A DNA stretch of 64,000 nucleotides from Paraphoma chrysanthemicola (taxonomy: Eukaryota > Ascomycota > Dothideomycetes > Pleosporales > Phaeosphaeriaceae), in contig JAGMWG010000026.1 of the NCBI GenBank assembly GCA_020744225.1, positions 310,001 to 374,000 on the forward strand, given 5' to 3'. The notes below the pieces were generated by a model. That model had not been told where the DNA came from. It saw nothing but the letters and a program-made list of their open reading frames with translations, and made no database searches. Every line of letters begins with the position of its first letter. Position 1 is the stretch's first letter. The position numbers and the translations under genes were made by a program. Positions 12,615 to 22,699 of the stretch are shown here, piece after piece.

Positions 12615-14078
12615 TTACGCCATGTGCGAGAGGAAGTTGGTGTATTCTACCTCGAGCTGGCTAAGCTTTTGATTACGTACAGGCGATGGCGATTCAGCGG
12701 AGAGCTTAACGAGCATGTTGTCGTACTGCAGTAGTTTCTGCTGGACTTGAGCGGCTTTTTCTTTACGAAGCTCTTCTGCCTGCTCAAATCGCACCTTGGC
12801 CTGATGGGACTTTGCTGCGACTTCCTTGAACTTGTCAGGATTTATAAAGGTGTTGTCGGAACCATTGTTGTTTGCCTGGCCTTCAGGTAGAGCCATTCCG
12901 TCGGGGACATGATTGAGACTTGCATTAGAGTGCCAAAACGGTACGACGTTCTGTAGGCTGTTGCGAGCCATCTCCCAGATAGTAGTAGTTGGGTGAGTGT
13001 TCTCTACTTCCTCCAAGGTCTGCACGTCGGCGACTGTTTCGCTCGTGTCTTGCGCCACCTTTTTGTTGCCTTTGTAAAAGTCGAAGAATTGCTGTTTCTC
13101 TAAATGTCGCGCATGTTGATCAAGAAGTGCTGCAGATTGTCGTTCTTGGAAGTGGTGGAATCGTAACCCGAATATGTTGCTGAAGGGAACCCAGCGAGCG
13201 TCGTAGCGAGTTGTAAACCAAGGGCCGTCTTGCTCTAGACAGCGGGAGTGCTTGGGACCGTATGACTTTGCAAACGTTACTGGGTGAGCTTGTGTATTAT
13301 GCCGCCAGTTTCCTCTTCGGTCCCATGGAGGACAATGCTGCACAAAGTTGACGTGCGCAAGATTTTCAGATGTGAATGCAAGCTTCTTGCCATTTAGAAA
13401 GCCTTGGGCTGCCGTCAGAATCGCGTCTATAGCCTCCCGGGTTCCGGGAAACTGCAGCATTATGCAATACACATTGTCCTTGCGTCGCTCAGCATCAGCA
13501 TACAGACAACAACGTCGCTGCTCGAACTTATGAAGCCATAAGTGTGAAACTTGGGCAAGGTCATCCTCTGAATACTCGAGGGTTGCACCACGAGCAAGCT
13601 TACCCCCGATCTCTTGCAGCATGTTTCGGACGTGTTCGGTGTTGGGGATGTTAAGTTCGACCATGTAGGTGGAGAACGCGTTCTCGGGAACGAGAGACGC
13701 GATGTCTTGAGGCAGGCGTGTACCATAGATCGATGAGCATGTCGTAGTGTCTGTTGGCTTTGGAGGCAGATAGTACGTATTCCTTAACGTATTAATTCCA
13801 GTAGGAGTGCCCTCAGGTCGCTGCGTGAGAGTATGGATATGCTGGATGGCAGATGCGAGATCCTTCGATGCTAGGTCTGCGTCAGCAGCATAGTCGCGTT
13901 CATCATCACCTTCGGGGTTCGATCCGCGTTCCCACGTCACAGTACGAGCTCCATTGGCGGATGCGATGGAGATGGAAATTTTGTTGTCAGAACCTGAGCG
14001 TAGAGAACAAGATGAATCTGGGCGTATAGAAGAGGATGAACCCGAGCGTACAGATCCGGATGAATGTGGTAAGGACAT
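12615..14078 (-). CDS. hypothetical protein, 487 aa
   Basis: Uninterrupted ATG-to-TAA frame. Residues 1-40 are low-complexity and made of imperfect Ser/Gly/Arg repeats (SGSVRSGSSSSIRP). The centre (about 110-330) looks globular, with several Trp and His residues (LSHLWLHKFEQ-like and HCPPWDRRGNW stretches). The last 90 residues form a charged coiled coil (RFEQAEELRKEKAAQVQQK). AT-rich TATA-like tracts lie 140-160 bases upstream. No catalytic motif or known domain was recognised; the coiled coil suggests an assembly role, as inference only. It is one of the few long genes here without any stop or frameshift, so it is probably expressed. Confidence 0.75.
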   Translation of the reverse strand: MSLPHSSGSVRSGSSSSIRPDSSCSLRSGSDNKISISIASANGARTVTWERGSNPEGDDERDYAADADLASKDLASAIQHIHTLTQRPEGTPTGINTLRNTYYLPPKPTDTTTCSSIYGTRLPQDIASLVPENAFSTYMVELNIPNTEHVRNMLQEIGGKLARGATLEYSEDDLAQVSHLWLHKFEQRRCCLYADAERRKDNVYCIMLQFPGTREAIDAILTAAQGFLNGKKLAFTSENLAHVNFVQHCPPWDRRGNWRHNTQAHPVTFAKSYGPKHSRCLEQDGPWFTTRYDARWVPFSNIFGLRFHHFQERQSAALLDQHARHLEKQQFFDFYKGNKKVAQDTSETVADVQTLEEVENTHPTTTIWEMARNSLQNVVPFWHSNASLNHVPDGMALPEGQANNNGSDNTFINPDKFKEVAAKSHQAKVRFEQAEELRKEKAAQVQQKLLQYDNMLVKLSAESPSPVRNQKLSQLEVEYTNFLSHMA

Positions 14079-14923
14079 TTTTGGTGGCGCGTTGGTGGAA
14101 GCCGAAAATGAGGCGTGTCTGCAAGTGGTAAGGCTGAGTTCTTAATCCGCTGACACTGGGAGTAATATGCAATGGTTGTACTTGGCAAGCTTGTGCTTTG
14201 ATGTCTGAGTATCTTGGGAAGAAGAGATATGCAATATATATGGGATGAAGTCTTGATGAACGTAAGTGTATAGTGCATGCAGAATGCTTGAAGTGTATAT
14301 ACAACGTTCTAAAGTTATGTAAACATGTTGTCGTTGTATATATAATGTTGACAATGTGTACATGAACAACGCACTTTATGCGATGCTCAGAGTGCACAAG
14401 AGTACAAGCACGCTGTAAGCGATGTTGATGAATAACAATCACCTTTGAAAGCTTTCATGTATCTCGTGGCCTCGAGTTTTATGCGCCCATGCTATCGGCG
14501 AGACATCTTAGCATTACGATAGTGTGGATCTATGTTGTTAGATAGCAATCTGAAACGTCGCAGCCGTACGAAGAGCTTTGGCCAGAATAGGTGTAAAGGA
14601 AGTGGAAAGATGACTTTGTGTGAGGAGCATTCTGGACTGCCTGCGAGGTCGTGACCGATCACCCAGAGCAAGTGTATGCCCAGCTTTCACCGGGATTAGA
14701 AAGTTGCAAGGCAGACAAAGAAAACTTCTCAACCTCATTTCATCACCTCTGTAGCAAGTTAGTACCAGAGAGGGGGAACTAAAATAATCGTAAAACCCGT
14801 TGTCGACTGTCGACGGAAAGCCATTGCTACAAACTAACAATACACAGATTCGATCTACGACATGATACCAAAGCCACCTATAGGAGCCCATCAGTTCCTG
14901 GTTGATACAACACTTCGCCATTG

Positions 14924-15655
14924 TTAGATTGCGTGATCCCAGATATTGTCTAAATCAATATCCACGGAAATCCTACTGCCCCACACATCCTGCAACTCTT
15001 GCCGCAGATCTTTCAGCCACTTGCCAATTGCGACGACTGAAGGACGTCCAGATCGGCTTGCGGAAGTCGGCACGGGGCCTTTGATGAGAGTCAACTTTAC
15101 ACCCCAGGGCATTTCTGCGAAGTCGATGCTGCCAAGTCCGCTTTGCTCGATGAAGTCTCTTGGCTGGTTGTAAACGGTGGCCCGCAGTTCGATCCCGATC
15201 TTGAGGTGTTCAAGTTGCGTGCATTTGTTCATCAGTTGAACGTAGGGGTGTCCTGCATCCCCGCGCGAGAATCCGGGTATCGTGATGTGTTTGATGTCAG
15301 GCCAGCGGGGCTGTTGGTTGTCATTGCCGTTGAGACGAACAAATTCTTGAAAAATGCCGCGTTCCTTCTGAGCATCGACTTTGTGAAAGGCCGCCGTGAA
15401 AATGAACTCGGTTGTGCGAAACCATTCCTTCAAGATGGCAGCAGTGGTGCTCTCATCGTAGTGAGTGATAGGTGGCAAAAAGGCCGGACTCTTCAAAGAA
15501 CTGGCGTACACCAGCTCAACAACATCCTGGCACTTGACATCTGAGAAGAATTTGGCCAGGCTTGAGTCATGGACGCGTCGGTCTTGACGATTGATGTGGT
15601 GCAATTTCAGGATATCGACAGCAATCTCGTGGTCGGTCGGGGGTGCCTCCTCCAT
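14924..15655 (-). CDS. hypothetical protein, 243 aa
   Basis: Complete frame from an ATG in a good purine context (AGAAATGGAGG). Acidic N-terminus, then a helical region (SLAKFFSDVKCQDVVELVYA) and a stretch resembling the strand/helix rhythm of leucine-rich F-box-associated proteins (IKHITIPGF, then LMNKCTQLEHLKIGIEL). It ends with an amphipathic helix and an acidic tail. I see no N-terminal F-box, so the LRR-like resemblance is weak. It lies 0.85 kb upstream of, and on the same strand as, the 487-aa gene; both may be single-copy lineage genes. Confidence 0.65.
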   Translation of the reverse strand: MEEAPPTDHEIAVDILKLHHINRQDRRVHDSSLAKFFSDVKCQDVVELVYASSLKSPAFLPPITHYDESTTAAILKEWFRTTEFIFTAAFHKVDAQKERGIFQEFVRLNGNDNQQPRWPDIKHITIPGFSRGDAGHPYVQLMNKCTQLEHLKIGIELRATVYNQPRDFIEQSGLGSIDFAEMPWGVKLTLIKGPVPTSASRSGRPSVVAIGKWLKDLRQELQDVWGSRISVDIDLDNIWDHAI

Positions 15656-16063
15656 TTCTGGTAACTGGTATGAGAAGCGCTATTCAGATGAAACAAGCAA
15701 CGATTTGAAATCAATGAGGTGACTGAAGGACTGAAGGGTGCTCGTTCTGTTGTCGTGTATTTGTATTTCGACTTCGCAGCTTGTTCGATATCACACCCAG
15801 CTTGCGTCGCGACTGCAAACTTGGCAAGAGACCGCAGCAAGGCCCAGGCAAGCTTGGGTCTGGAGGCGGGCTGCATTCAGAGTTTGTGATTGCGCCAATC
15901 AAACATAGAGGTGTGACGGATGTGAAGCGAGATGGATCGGCGATGCCATGACTTGCGGGCTGGGCGGCGTAGTGCGGCGTTTAGTCGGAACGTTTCATTT
16001 CTATTGAACGATAGAAGTCGATACGTTCTCCTCGCTTTTGCAAGTAGCTACTAGAAATTTATT

Positions 16064-16309
16064 CTAGAGCCAGAATAATATCATGCAAGGTGGTCGATCA
16101 GGAAGTGGCCAAGCGTGCGACAAATCCTGTGCCGCTGGTGTTGGTTTGACTGGCGCGTTTTCCTCAAGTCAAACACTTCATGACAAACAAAAGGACATGC
16201 ACTGCGCCACTGAGGACGTTTGCTCCCGAGAATCCGGTGAAGGTTGATGGCGCAAGACAATGTGGTGCTTCTCGATGGAAGTGTAGCCGTGAATCTGGAT
16301 CGTCTCCAT
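16064..16309 (-). pseudogene. short broken ORF, unknown
   Basis: ATG at 16309 opens METIQIHGYTSIEKHHIVL and a coding-like frame that continues to 16064 if two TGA codons near 16.18 and 16.17 kb are ignored (the sequence beyond reads LEENAPVKPTPAAQDL). Both TGA codons could be CGA with one C-to-T change. It lies head-to-head with the relic on the plus strand. Confidence 0.3.
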
Positions 16310-16377
16310 GTGATCAGGCAGTGGTGTTGGAAATGTGTTGAGGTGAGTATAGTGTGGTTGTGTTGTGAAATGCACAT

Positions 16378-16896
16378 ACCGAAGTCAGTTCTCTTGCCGA
16401 CGGCTCCGGTTCTTCGAGAGGTGGAACTGCGCCAATGGCGAAGTTCTCGGATACTCGAAAGCTTCAAGAGTTGCTTGGACACTGGCCAAAGGAAATCGAA
16501 GCTCACAATGCTGTTCATCATGCCGTCGCGATTCTCGCTCGATACCGGAGAGGAATATTGGACATTCTCGGCGTCAATTCTCGCCTTTCTGCCGCAGGAT
16601 CACGGGCAACAGTACGGACAGACACAGCGAAGCATGAACGGGATGAGCCAATCTTCCTGATCCATTGTCCCACGGCGAAGGAGAACTAGAGTCGAAAGTC
16701 GATGGTGCTTGTTCCGATCGATCGCATTTCCGCCACGGGAACCTCTGCAGCTCACATCATTACCTTGTCGGAACCGCATACGCAGCCCTAGGAGGAGCAA
16801 GTAAGATCAATGAGGAGAGTAAAACTCAGCATCCCCGTCATTGGCGATGAGCAATGCGCATACAATTGTCCTATATGGAAACTTTGCGGGTGTTGA
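16378..16896 (+). pseudogene. decayed gene with two TAG codons
   Basis: One long plus-strand frame with good coding character (TEVSSLADGSGSSRGG, then MAKFSDTRKLQELLGHWPKE from an ATG at 16435) is cut by TAG at 16687-16689 and 16789-16791 before a TGA at 16894. Beyond each stop the coding character continues (SRKSMVLVPIDRISATGT; RSMRRVKLSIPVIGDEQC). In both cases the bases fit CCAG changed to CTAG. Further coding-like pieces in other frames reach about 17.1 kb. No family recognised. Confidence 0.42.
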
Positions 16897-17104
16897 TGAG
16901 CTTGGAGGTGGGCCCTGCTTGGAGACTTAGACGTCGTTCACCAAGCTGGCCACTGGTCGACATTGAAATTCTGGTGTTCTTCGTGCCAAGGCCCCAAACT
17001 CCGACCCGCCGACGCGAGGCCACGGATTACCTGAGCGGCCGCGGCGGCTTTGTAGAATGGAGCAGAGACGAAGAGGCACGACGAGTAAGGAAGGGGGGTT
17101 AGTC

Positions 17105-17880
17105 AGGGCGATGAGGTTTCTTCAATGATGAGGCCTCCGCGCTATCTGCTTATTCACGCGAAGCTAAAGATATTCTCGCAGGACACGTCGGAGAGGAGCA
17201 CGAGATTTATCATGACGTCCCCGTGGCCTCACGTTGTATACCTACGAAGAACGTAAGCATTGGTTTCGCGTGGAGAAGGCGGCTTTTCTTGTCATTGTGC
17301 CTTGAGTGAGTGAGTCAAGCATCCTCGCCTGACCACCAGTCTTGCCGTCTTGCCGAGCGCTCATTCGTGGTTTTAGGCAAAATAACGATCATCTTTCTTT
17401 TTGCCTCACTAGCTAAAGATCGCGCCATGAGTTGTACTCTGTGGTCGCTCTTTCCGCCATGTTCTAGTGTGTAAGTACCCAAGTCCCAACACTACTCCGG
17501 TGCGTGTTCACTGCAATAGACAGGAGTACATGGGAATGAAGGCTTTTAACCTAAGATTGTAGGCAAAACTTGACGGTTGACCAAAGCGGTAGGTATTTCG
17601 CGATCAGATTGCTGGCGAAGGGCGTCGCATTCTCCTGTGGATGGGCGGGTCAGAGATTTGTGGTTCTAATTCAGGGTCTGATATTATAGTTTCGGCTCAG
17701 GATCTCGATTCATAGGCGATAACTGGCCTTCTCGGCTCGGACCGTCCCGCAGACTGTATACCAAGAACTACAGTTAGAAATTTATTATTGGCTGCTACGA
17801 CCGACTTAGTAATTGGTATGGTAACATTGCAATGCCGCGCAAGAAAGTGGTGCTTCGGAACTTAAGAGATAATTATTATT
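17105..17880. other. no gene seen
   Basis: Mixed-composition spacer with no long frame, domain or repeat that I can support. It sits between the relic at 16.4-17.1 kb and the 3' side of the gene at 18.2-19.8 kb. Confidence 0.5.
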
Positions 17881-18162
17881 GCGTTAGATTAGTGAGTATC
17901 CTGCTGGCGCTACCTGATATTCGTGAATGTTATAGCCCAAAGGAGTGGTCAAGCCGAATGTCAAACTGATTTTCCATGTGTCCCGCGCCGCAGTTTTGGG
18001 GTATTGAGCATGAACGCTGCATATGCTTAGGTAGATATACTGGAGGAGAATAAGCGGTCGCTTCTGACACGGTTCGGCTGGCGGGAGTGATGACGGGCTT
18101 TGTAAGGCTGAGCGTTCCCTAGCGGCCGGCAACGGCAGCAGAAGCGTGGACAGGCGAGAAAC

Positions 18163-19842
18163 CTACTCATGCGGCGACCCGGCATTCGACTCCTCGTCAG
18201 GCGGGAGCCAATCCTGTAGTTGACTCCGCATGTGATCCCACGATGTTCTCAAGTTTGTGTACGTGCGCTTCGCCAGAGCGTGCTTTTGCTGCAGATCTTG
18301 GTGCGCTGCTATGGCCTTTGTGATCTCTACCCGTAACTGCTTGAGCTGGTTTATTTGCTTCTCAGTTTTCTGGAGATCAAACTCAAACTCTTCGGATTTG
18401 CGAGGTTGCACATCGAAGAGAGATGAGTAAGTTTTCATTTGTTCTACCACATGGGCATAAGCCGTGACGACTATTTCAGCACCGGACTTCATTGATTCTA
18501 GGTTCTTAATCTTGCGGTCGAGACGTTGCATCGGTGTACAGTGGCTGTCTTTGGCAGGCGGTGGCGTAAACGAAGGAGCGGAGATGCCGTCGATTTGCGC
18601 TTCAAGTTGATCCAGCTTCGTCTGTGCATGGACCAAGGCTTTTTGCGCCTCGGAGGTCGCATCGTATTCCGCTTGCAGGTCCTGTCGCACTTCCCCGTAG
18701 TACTGAGCAATGACGGTCAGTTTGTTGGGCTCGCAGGTGGCATGCGTGTAGGTCGCGAGTGTCTGGGGGAGAAGCGACATGTCGAGGGAGATGCCGTAGA
18801 TGTCGTATATTGCGTTGTTGGTTGCCTCGACCGCGTCGCCGGCGACTTCGTTGCCTGTGTCAAGCATGACGTCAAGCATGAGTGCATCGGGCGTGCCAAG
18901 CATGGCGTCGACGGCCGTCTCGTGGATTACCTCGTCGGCCATGTTGAGCATGACTGTGTCGCCCGTCTCGCCGATTGCGTTGTCGCCAGTTTCTTGGTTT
19001 GTCGTGGTGCCGTCTTTGTCGCTGACGCGTTGGCTGCGGCGTAAAGCGACGTTGCGAGGCGTGGGGGGGCTGTCTAGCGCGGGATTGATGGCGGCAGTCT
19101 CGACGGTAAGACGCGGGAGGGACGACGCCGGCGAGTCAGGAATCGCGTCGACGTCGTCAAGAAGCGAGGAGGGGAAGGTGGTACGCCACGAGGCCGGGGT
19201 ACCGGACTGCCGAGGGCGCTCGGGCGAAGGCAGGGATAGGGTCGATTTGGTGCGGCGCCTCTTGTTTGCGCGCTGGTTGTGTTCCGGCCCGCCATCGGAT
19301 GACGTTTCCGCGTGCGTCGTGCCCAGCCTGGTGAGGGCCCAGTTCACGTCCGCAGTCTGCACGCACCGCTCTTTGACGATGTTATGTGCGCCGGTCGTTG
19401 GGCCAGTCCGCTTTGACTGGATCGCAAGCTGCAGGCCACTGCTCGCGTCGTCGAGGCTGTACTTTCTGGCGAATTTGGCGAGACTGGCAGCAAGATTGAC
19501 AGAGGGGTTGCTAGGGAGGATGATCCCCAGGGAGTTCAGATGGTGATAAAAGCCATGGCCCCAGTGCTTGCGAACCGTCCGGAGACTAGCGAGACAGCGC
19601 CTGGGGGCGGAGCGATCTTTGGGTGTGGGTGCGTGTGCGTCGTCATTGGACTCCATCATGCGCTCCAAGGTAACCTGGCGCCCCAACTTTATTGACCCGT
19701 CCACATCGATGCCCAGCATGTACACAGCCACCCAGAACCGGTCTTGCTGCGATGCGCTCGTGGTTAATCCTGCTTCGAATTGTTGTATGCGTACCTCCGC
19801 CGTGTCGGCCACAGGGAACAAGGCTGAGTGGAACGCTGCCAT
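18163..19842 (-). CDS. hypothetical nuclear/coiled-coil protein, about 559 aa
   Basis: A continuous minus-strand frame. The frame is open from 19944, but the second Met (19842, MAAFHSALFPVADTAEVRIQ) is the better start because the 34 residues before it are Cys/Val-rich and unlike the rest. Residues about 1-170 look globular, with helices around a Trp-containing segment (RFWVAVYMLGIDVDGS). The middle is disordered and carries a basic cluster (NKRRRTK) that could be a nuclear signal, a Pro/Ser-rich region and an Asp/Ala/Met-rich acidic region with short repeats of the form DAMLGTPDALMLDVM. The last 180 residues form two coiled-coil blocks (VHAQTKLDQLEAQIDG; FDLQKTEKQINQLKQLRVEI). A DNA-associated or scaffold role is inferred. 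Intact, unlike most neighbours. Confidence 0.7.
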   Translation of the reverse strand: MAAFHSALFPVADTAEVRIQQFEAGLTTSASQQDRFWVAVYMLGIDVDGSIKLGRQVTLERMMESNDDAHAPTPKDRSAPRRCLASLRTVRKHWGHGFYHHLNSLGIILPSNPSVNLAASLAKFARKYSLDDASSGLQLAIQSKRTGPTTGAHNIVKERCVQTADVNWALTRLGTTHAETSSDGGPEHNQRANKRRRTKSTLSLPSPERPRQSGTPASWRTTFPSSLLDDVDAIPDSPASSLPRLTVETAAINPALDSPPTPRNVALRRSQRVSDKDGTTTNQETGDNAIGETGDTVMLNMADEVIHETAVDAMLGTPDALMLDVMLDTGNEVAGDAVEATNNAIYDIYGISLDMSLLPQTLATYTHATCEPNKLTVIAQYYGEVRQDLQAEYDATSEAQKALVHAQTKLDQLEAQIDGISAPSFTPPPAKDSHCTPMQRLDRKIKNLESMKSGAEIVVTAYAHVVEQMKTYSSLFDVQPRKSEEFEFDLQKTEKQINQLKQLRVEITKAIAAHQDLQQKHALAKRTYTNLRTSWDHMRSQLQDWLPPDEESNAGSPHE

Positions 19843-19959
19843 GTTCGTGCACACGGTCAAGGCAGAGCGGCAACCACAAAACCAAACGACTACAAAGTAG
19901 ACTACAGTGGAAACACCGGTATAACGATCCCCCGGCACAGCCATGTTACTGGTACAACG

Positions 19960-20473
19960 ATGCTTGTAACGCCGGGGTCTGTTACCGGTATTCTTCGTAC
20001 CACCCTTACTAAAAGTTACATGTCTTCGCCATTTCCAGCTAAATTTACGCGAAAAAAAAGCACCTGCAGATAGAAGTCTCTTTAGCCTATGCGTATGCTA
20101 AAATGCTGACCGTTGTACGATACACCTGGAGATAGCGATATCTTTCGGCACCTACCCATCCTCGTCATACCAGCGATTCTGCTGCAGGTACTGTAGGAAA
20201 TCGTGGCTGCCGTGCTGACGTAAGCCACGCGCGGGGGCACCGGCCTAACGCCTGATTTCTTAGCTCATAAAACACGTGCTGGAGCGTATGCACTGCGACA
20301 CAAGCACTACTACTAGGCCCTCTCTTACTATCCTTAAGGTAAGGAGTCAATGTGGGAGAACAGATTGCCTGTGGCCGGGGAAGTCGCGGGGGGAGTGGTA
20401 GGCTTCCGGCGCGCGCGGGGCCAAGCCCCGAGGGGTCCGTGGGGTGTTATGTGACGAGGGAGCTCAGGGGCAT
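19960..20473. other. intergenic, with a GC- and purine-rich tract
   Basis: No gene seen. From about 20.35 to 20.53 kb the plus strand becomes G-rich and purine-rich, unlike its flanks; short ORFs there are compositional. Confidence 0.45.
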
Positions 20474-21260
20474 CAAGAGTAACAGGAGGGGAGAGCAGGA
20501 GAGGACCCCGAGGGCAGCCGGAGGGCGTCGAGAACATAATACCACAATATTAAGTCTTTACTAACATTTCTAAAATTGGTGCCACTCCTCACGGGTGGTC
20601 TGTTGTTCTCGCTAGCGAAGCAAATCGGCGTAGAAAACGTGCTTTTATTGTCATCGCCCTGAGCTCGCCGCCGCTTCTCCAAGTTGCCTTCATCAATAAC
20701 TGCACTACTAATGGCGTCAACAAGCAGCAAGAACCCTCCGCTCGTATATCCACTTCTCCACTGCCGAGAACAAGAGTCCCGCCTGGAAGAGTAATAGTAG
20801 CAGGCATATGTAATGCACGAAATCCAAACTCAGCCAAGTTCGGGCCCAGACTGGCCATGTGGTGCATCGATAGTTTGACCACTGGAGAATTCGACCTACC
20901 CAGCATTCGAGATGCCCAGTGGGAAGCAGTGGCAGAGGGCAAGGAGGGCATGCCAGTGACCCCCATGTCAGTATGTTACTGAGCTCTGGGACTGACGTGG
21001 CCATCGTCACTAAATGCCAATCGTATCCAATCGCTTCGTTTGGTGACGCATGGAGAAGAACCCATGCAATCGAATTCTTAACGCCTCCAACGAGGTCATC
21101 CCGCAATAGGGCTACTACATCGTCTCGAGATCCCCATTATTCGTCGTCATCACTCTCGCAATGTCTTCTCACAGCCTTCGAAACGACCTTGAAAAGGTTT
21201 GCCTCAAATCTGATGGCACGTTTGTCAGCACGATCATGGCAACAATAATCGCACGTACAG
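20474..21260 (-). pseudogene. decayed gene, unknown
   Basis: Coding-like minus-strand blocks follow one another: ADKRAIRFEANLFKVVSKAV near 21.2 kb, a TAA in a position where CAA would fit, SIAWVLLHASPNEAIGYDWH near 21.05 kb, a frame change, PVVKLSMHHMASLGPNLAEF near 20.87 kb, another frame change, then VDAISSAVIDEGNLEKRRRA near 20.7 kb. The order and quality suggest one gene of at least 250 codons broken by two indels and one stop. The family is not recognised. Confidence 0.4.
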
Positions 21261-21699
21261 CTACATATATGCAATCTGTCTCGTTGTAGCTGGCCAAGCG
21301 AAGTCTTCGCGCCTAAAGTGGTTACAAAGCGGGCGGCGGCATGAATTAGGAGACAGAAGAGAGGAAAGATTTCGAGTGCAACAAATCTACGCAGCAGTTT
21401 GTCAGACTAGTCGAGACACGCAGTCAACCAAGCTAACTGGCGCTGTGGCCCATCGCATCTTTGAGCCACGGCTGAGCTAATCGAGTAGGGAGAGCGGGAA
21501 CAAGGTGCGTGTCGCTTCACAATGACGAAATTGTGTGAATTGCTGGTGCCGGGGACTTCTTCTCGGCCTGGATTCGTATATCAGTCTGATCTTGCATCTC
21601 ATTGACCCCACATCTAGATCAAGTGGCCATAGTACCACGCAATCCTTTCAATTCGATTCCACCCGGTTTCTCAGTGCACGATTGGGCTATGGCCTACCA

Positions 21700-22673
21700 T
21701 TCCCGATTAAGGACATCAGAACCTCGCCATCACTGCCATCAAGTCGCTTCGACTGCGTCCGCGACTGTCCCAAATCCTCAAATGGCTCACCGAAAATGGA
21801 CTTGCTCGATCGCAAAGGGCACTACATCGATGCTCATCGAGATGGGCATGGAAGCGGGCTCAACATCCATCTGCAGCCCTTATGATGTCTTCGAACAGCA
21901 CCGGCTGTCATTCGATGATTGACGTGACGAAATCGGCCCTTCAAAGCATGTAAGAATGAGATTCAAGCCACGTGGGCCTCCTCGCCGTTGTAGCATTTTG
22001 ATTCAAGACTGTGCGAGCACCAGCCAAGATTCGACCGTTCTTAATGGCCTTGCCGTTGTAAATCTAGGCCTTGCGAACGGCGGTATGCTCCTCCAGCAAC
22101 GCCCTAGTTTTACCCACGGTTTGATGGCGGTTTAGTATTTACGATTAAGGAGCACGGCAAACACCCGATAGCCATAGATTAGCCTTTGATCCACCAGCTT
22201 AAGAATGATGAGCTGAAGGTCTGTATCCTCTGCTTTGTCATACGGCTGCCCGGCTTTGATCTGCCCTTGGACCGGTCGAAGAGGTATGAACAAGAACGAC
22301 CAATGTATCGGCGACAGTCTGCACCGGGAACCGTCCTTCGGCAACAGCATTAGCCTCAATATCAGTTCTTCGAGTCCGCCTTGGAAAGTGCTGCAGTGCA
22401 TCTCACCCTGCGTCGTGTTACGGGCGAGCATACGCTCCAAATCACGGGCGCGATCTTCCAGATTCATTGCGGCCGAATTGCCGACCATTGGCTCATCAGA
22501 ATCCACGGCTGCAACATTTCCTTCGTTAAGAGCCTACGCTACCGATAAAGCAGATTGAGCGCGACGTCATGGCGGTAAGTGGTCAAAGACACCGTCTCGC
22601 CAGGCTTGAACCTCTGCTCAATGATTGATAGCTTCTGCTCGGTTGTCCACCTTCCGCGGCGCACATCGCCCAT
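21700..22673 (-). mobile_element. degraded IS3-family (bacterial-type) transposase relic
   Basis: From an ATG at 22673 the minus strand reads MGDVRRGRWTTEQKLSIIEQ and on through RHDVALNLLYR, the helix-turn-helix start of IS3-family OrfA transposases (typical form RRRWSxEQKLxIVEE...APNQLYxWRRL). A TAG sits where the family has Trp (LYRWRR), then a one-base shift leads into VDSDEPMVGNSAA and RARDLERMLARNT, matching the OrfA leucine-zipper region. The same ORF then carries OrfB-like sequence (KAEDTDLQLIILKLVDQRLI then YGYRVFAVLLNRK, cf. LVDxRPTYGYRRITALLNR). Below 22132, in shifting frames, come IYNGKAIKN, RSNLGWCSHSLESKCYNGEE and ARFHAHLDEHR, matching the start of the integrase core (RSNLRWCSDGLEF.CWNGE). 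It is clearly non-functional. The lower boundary is approximate, and I could not define terminal repeats. Confidence 0.8.
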
Positions 22674-22699
22674 TAGCGATTCAGATGCCTGGAGTCCTA

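Noticed and set aside
15143..15544. 133-codon plus-strand ORF
   Set aside because: Antisense shadow of the intact 243-aa gene.
18526..19546. Long plus-strand ORFs (172 and 248 codons)
   Set aside because: They lie antisense to the intact 559-aa gene and have shadow-type composition.
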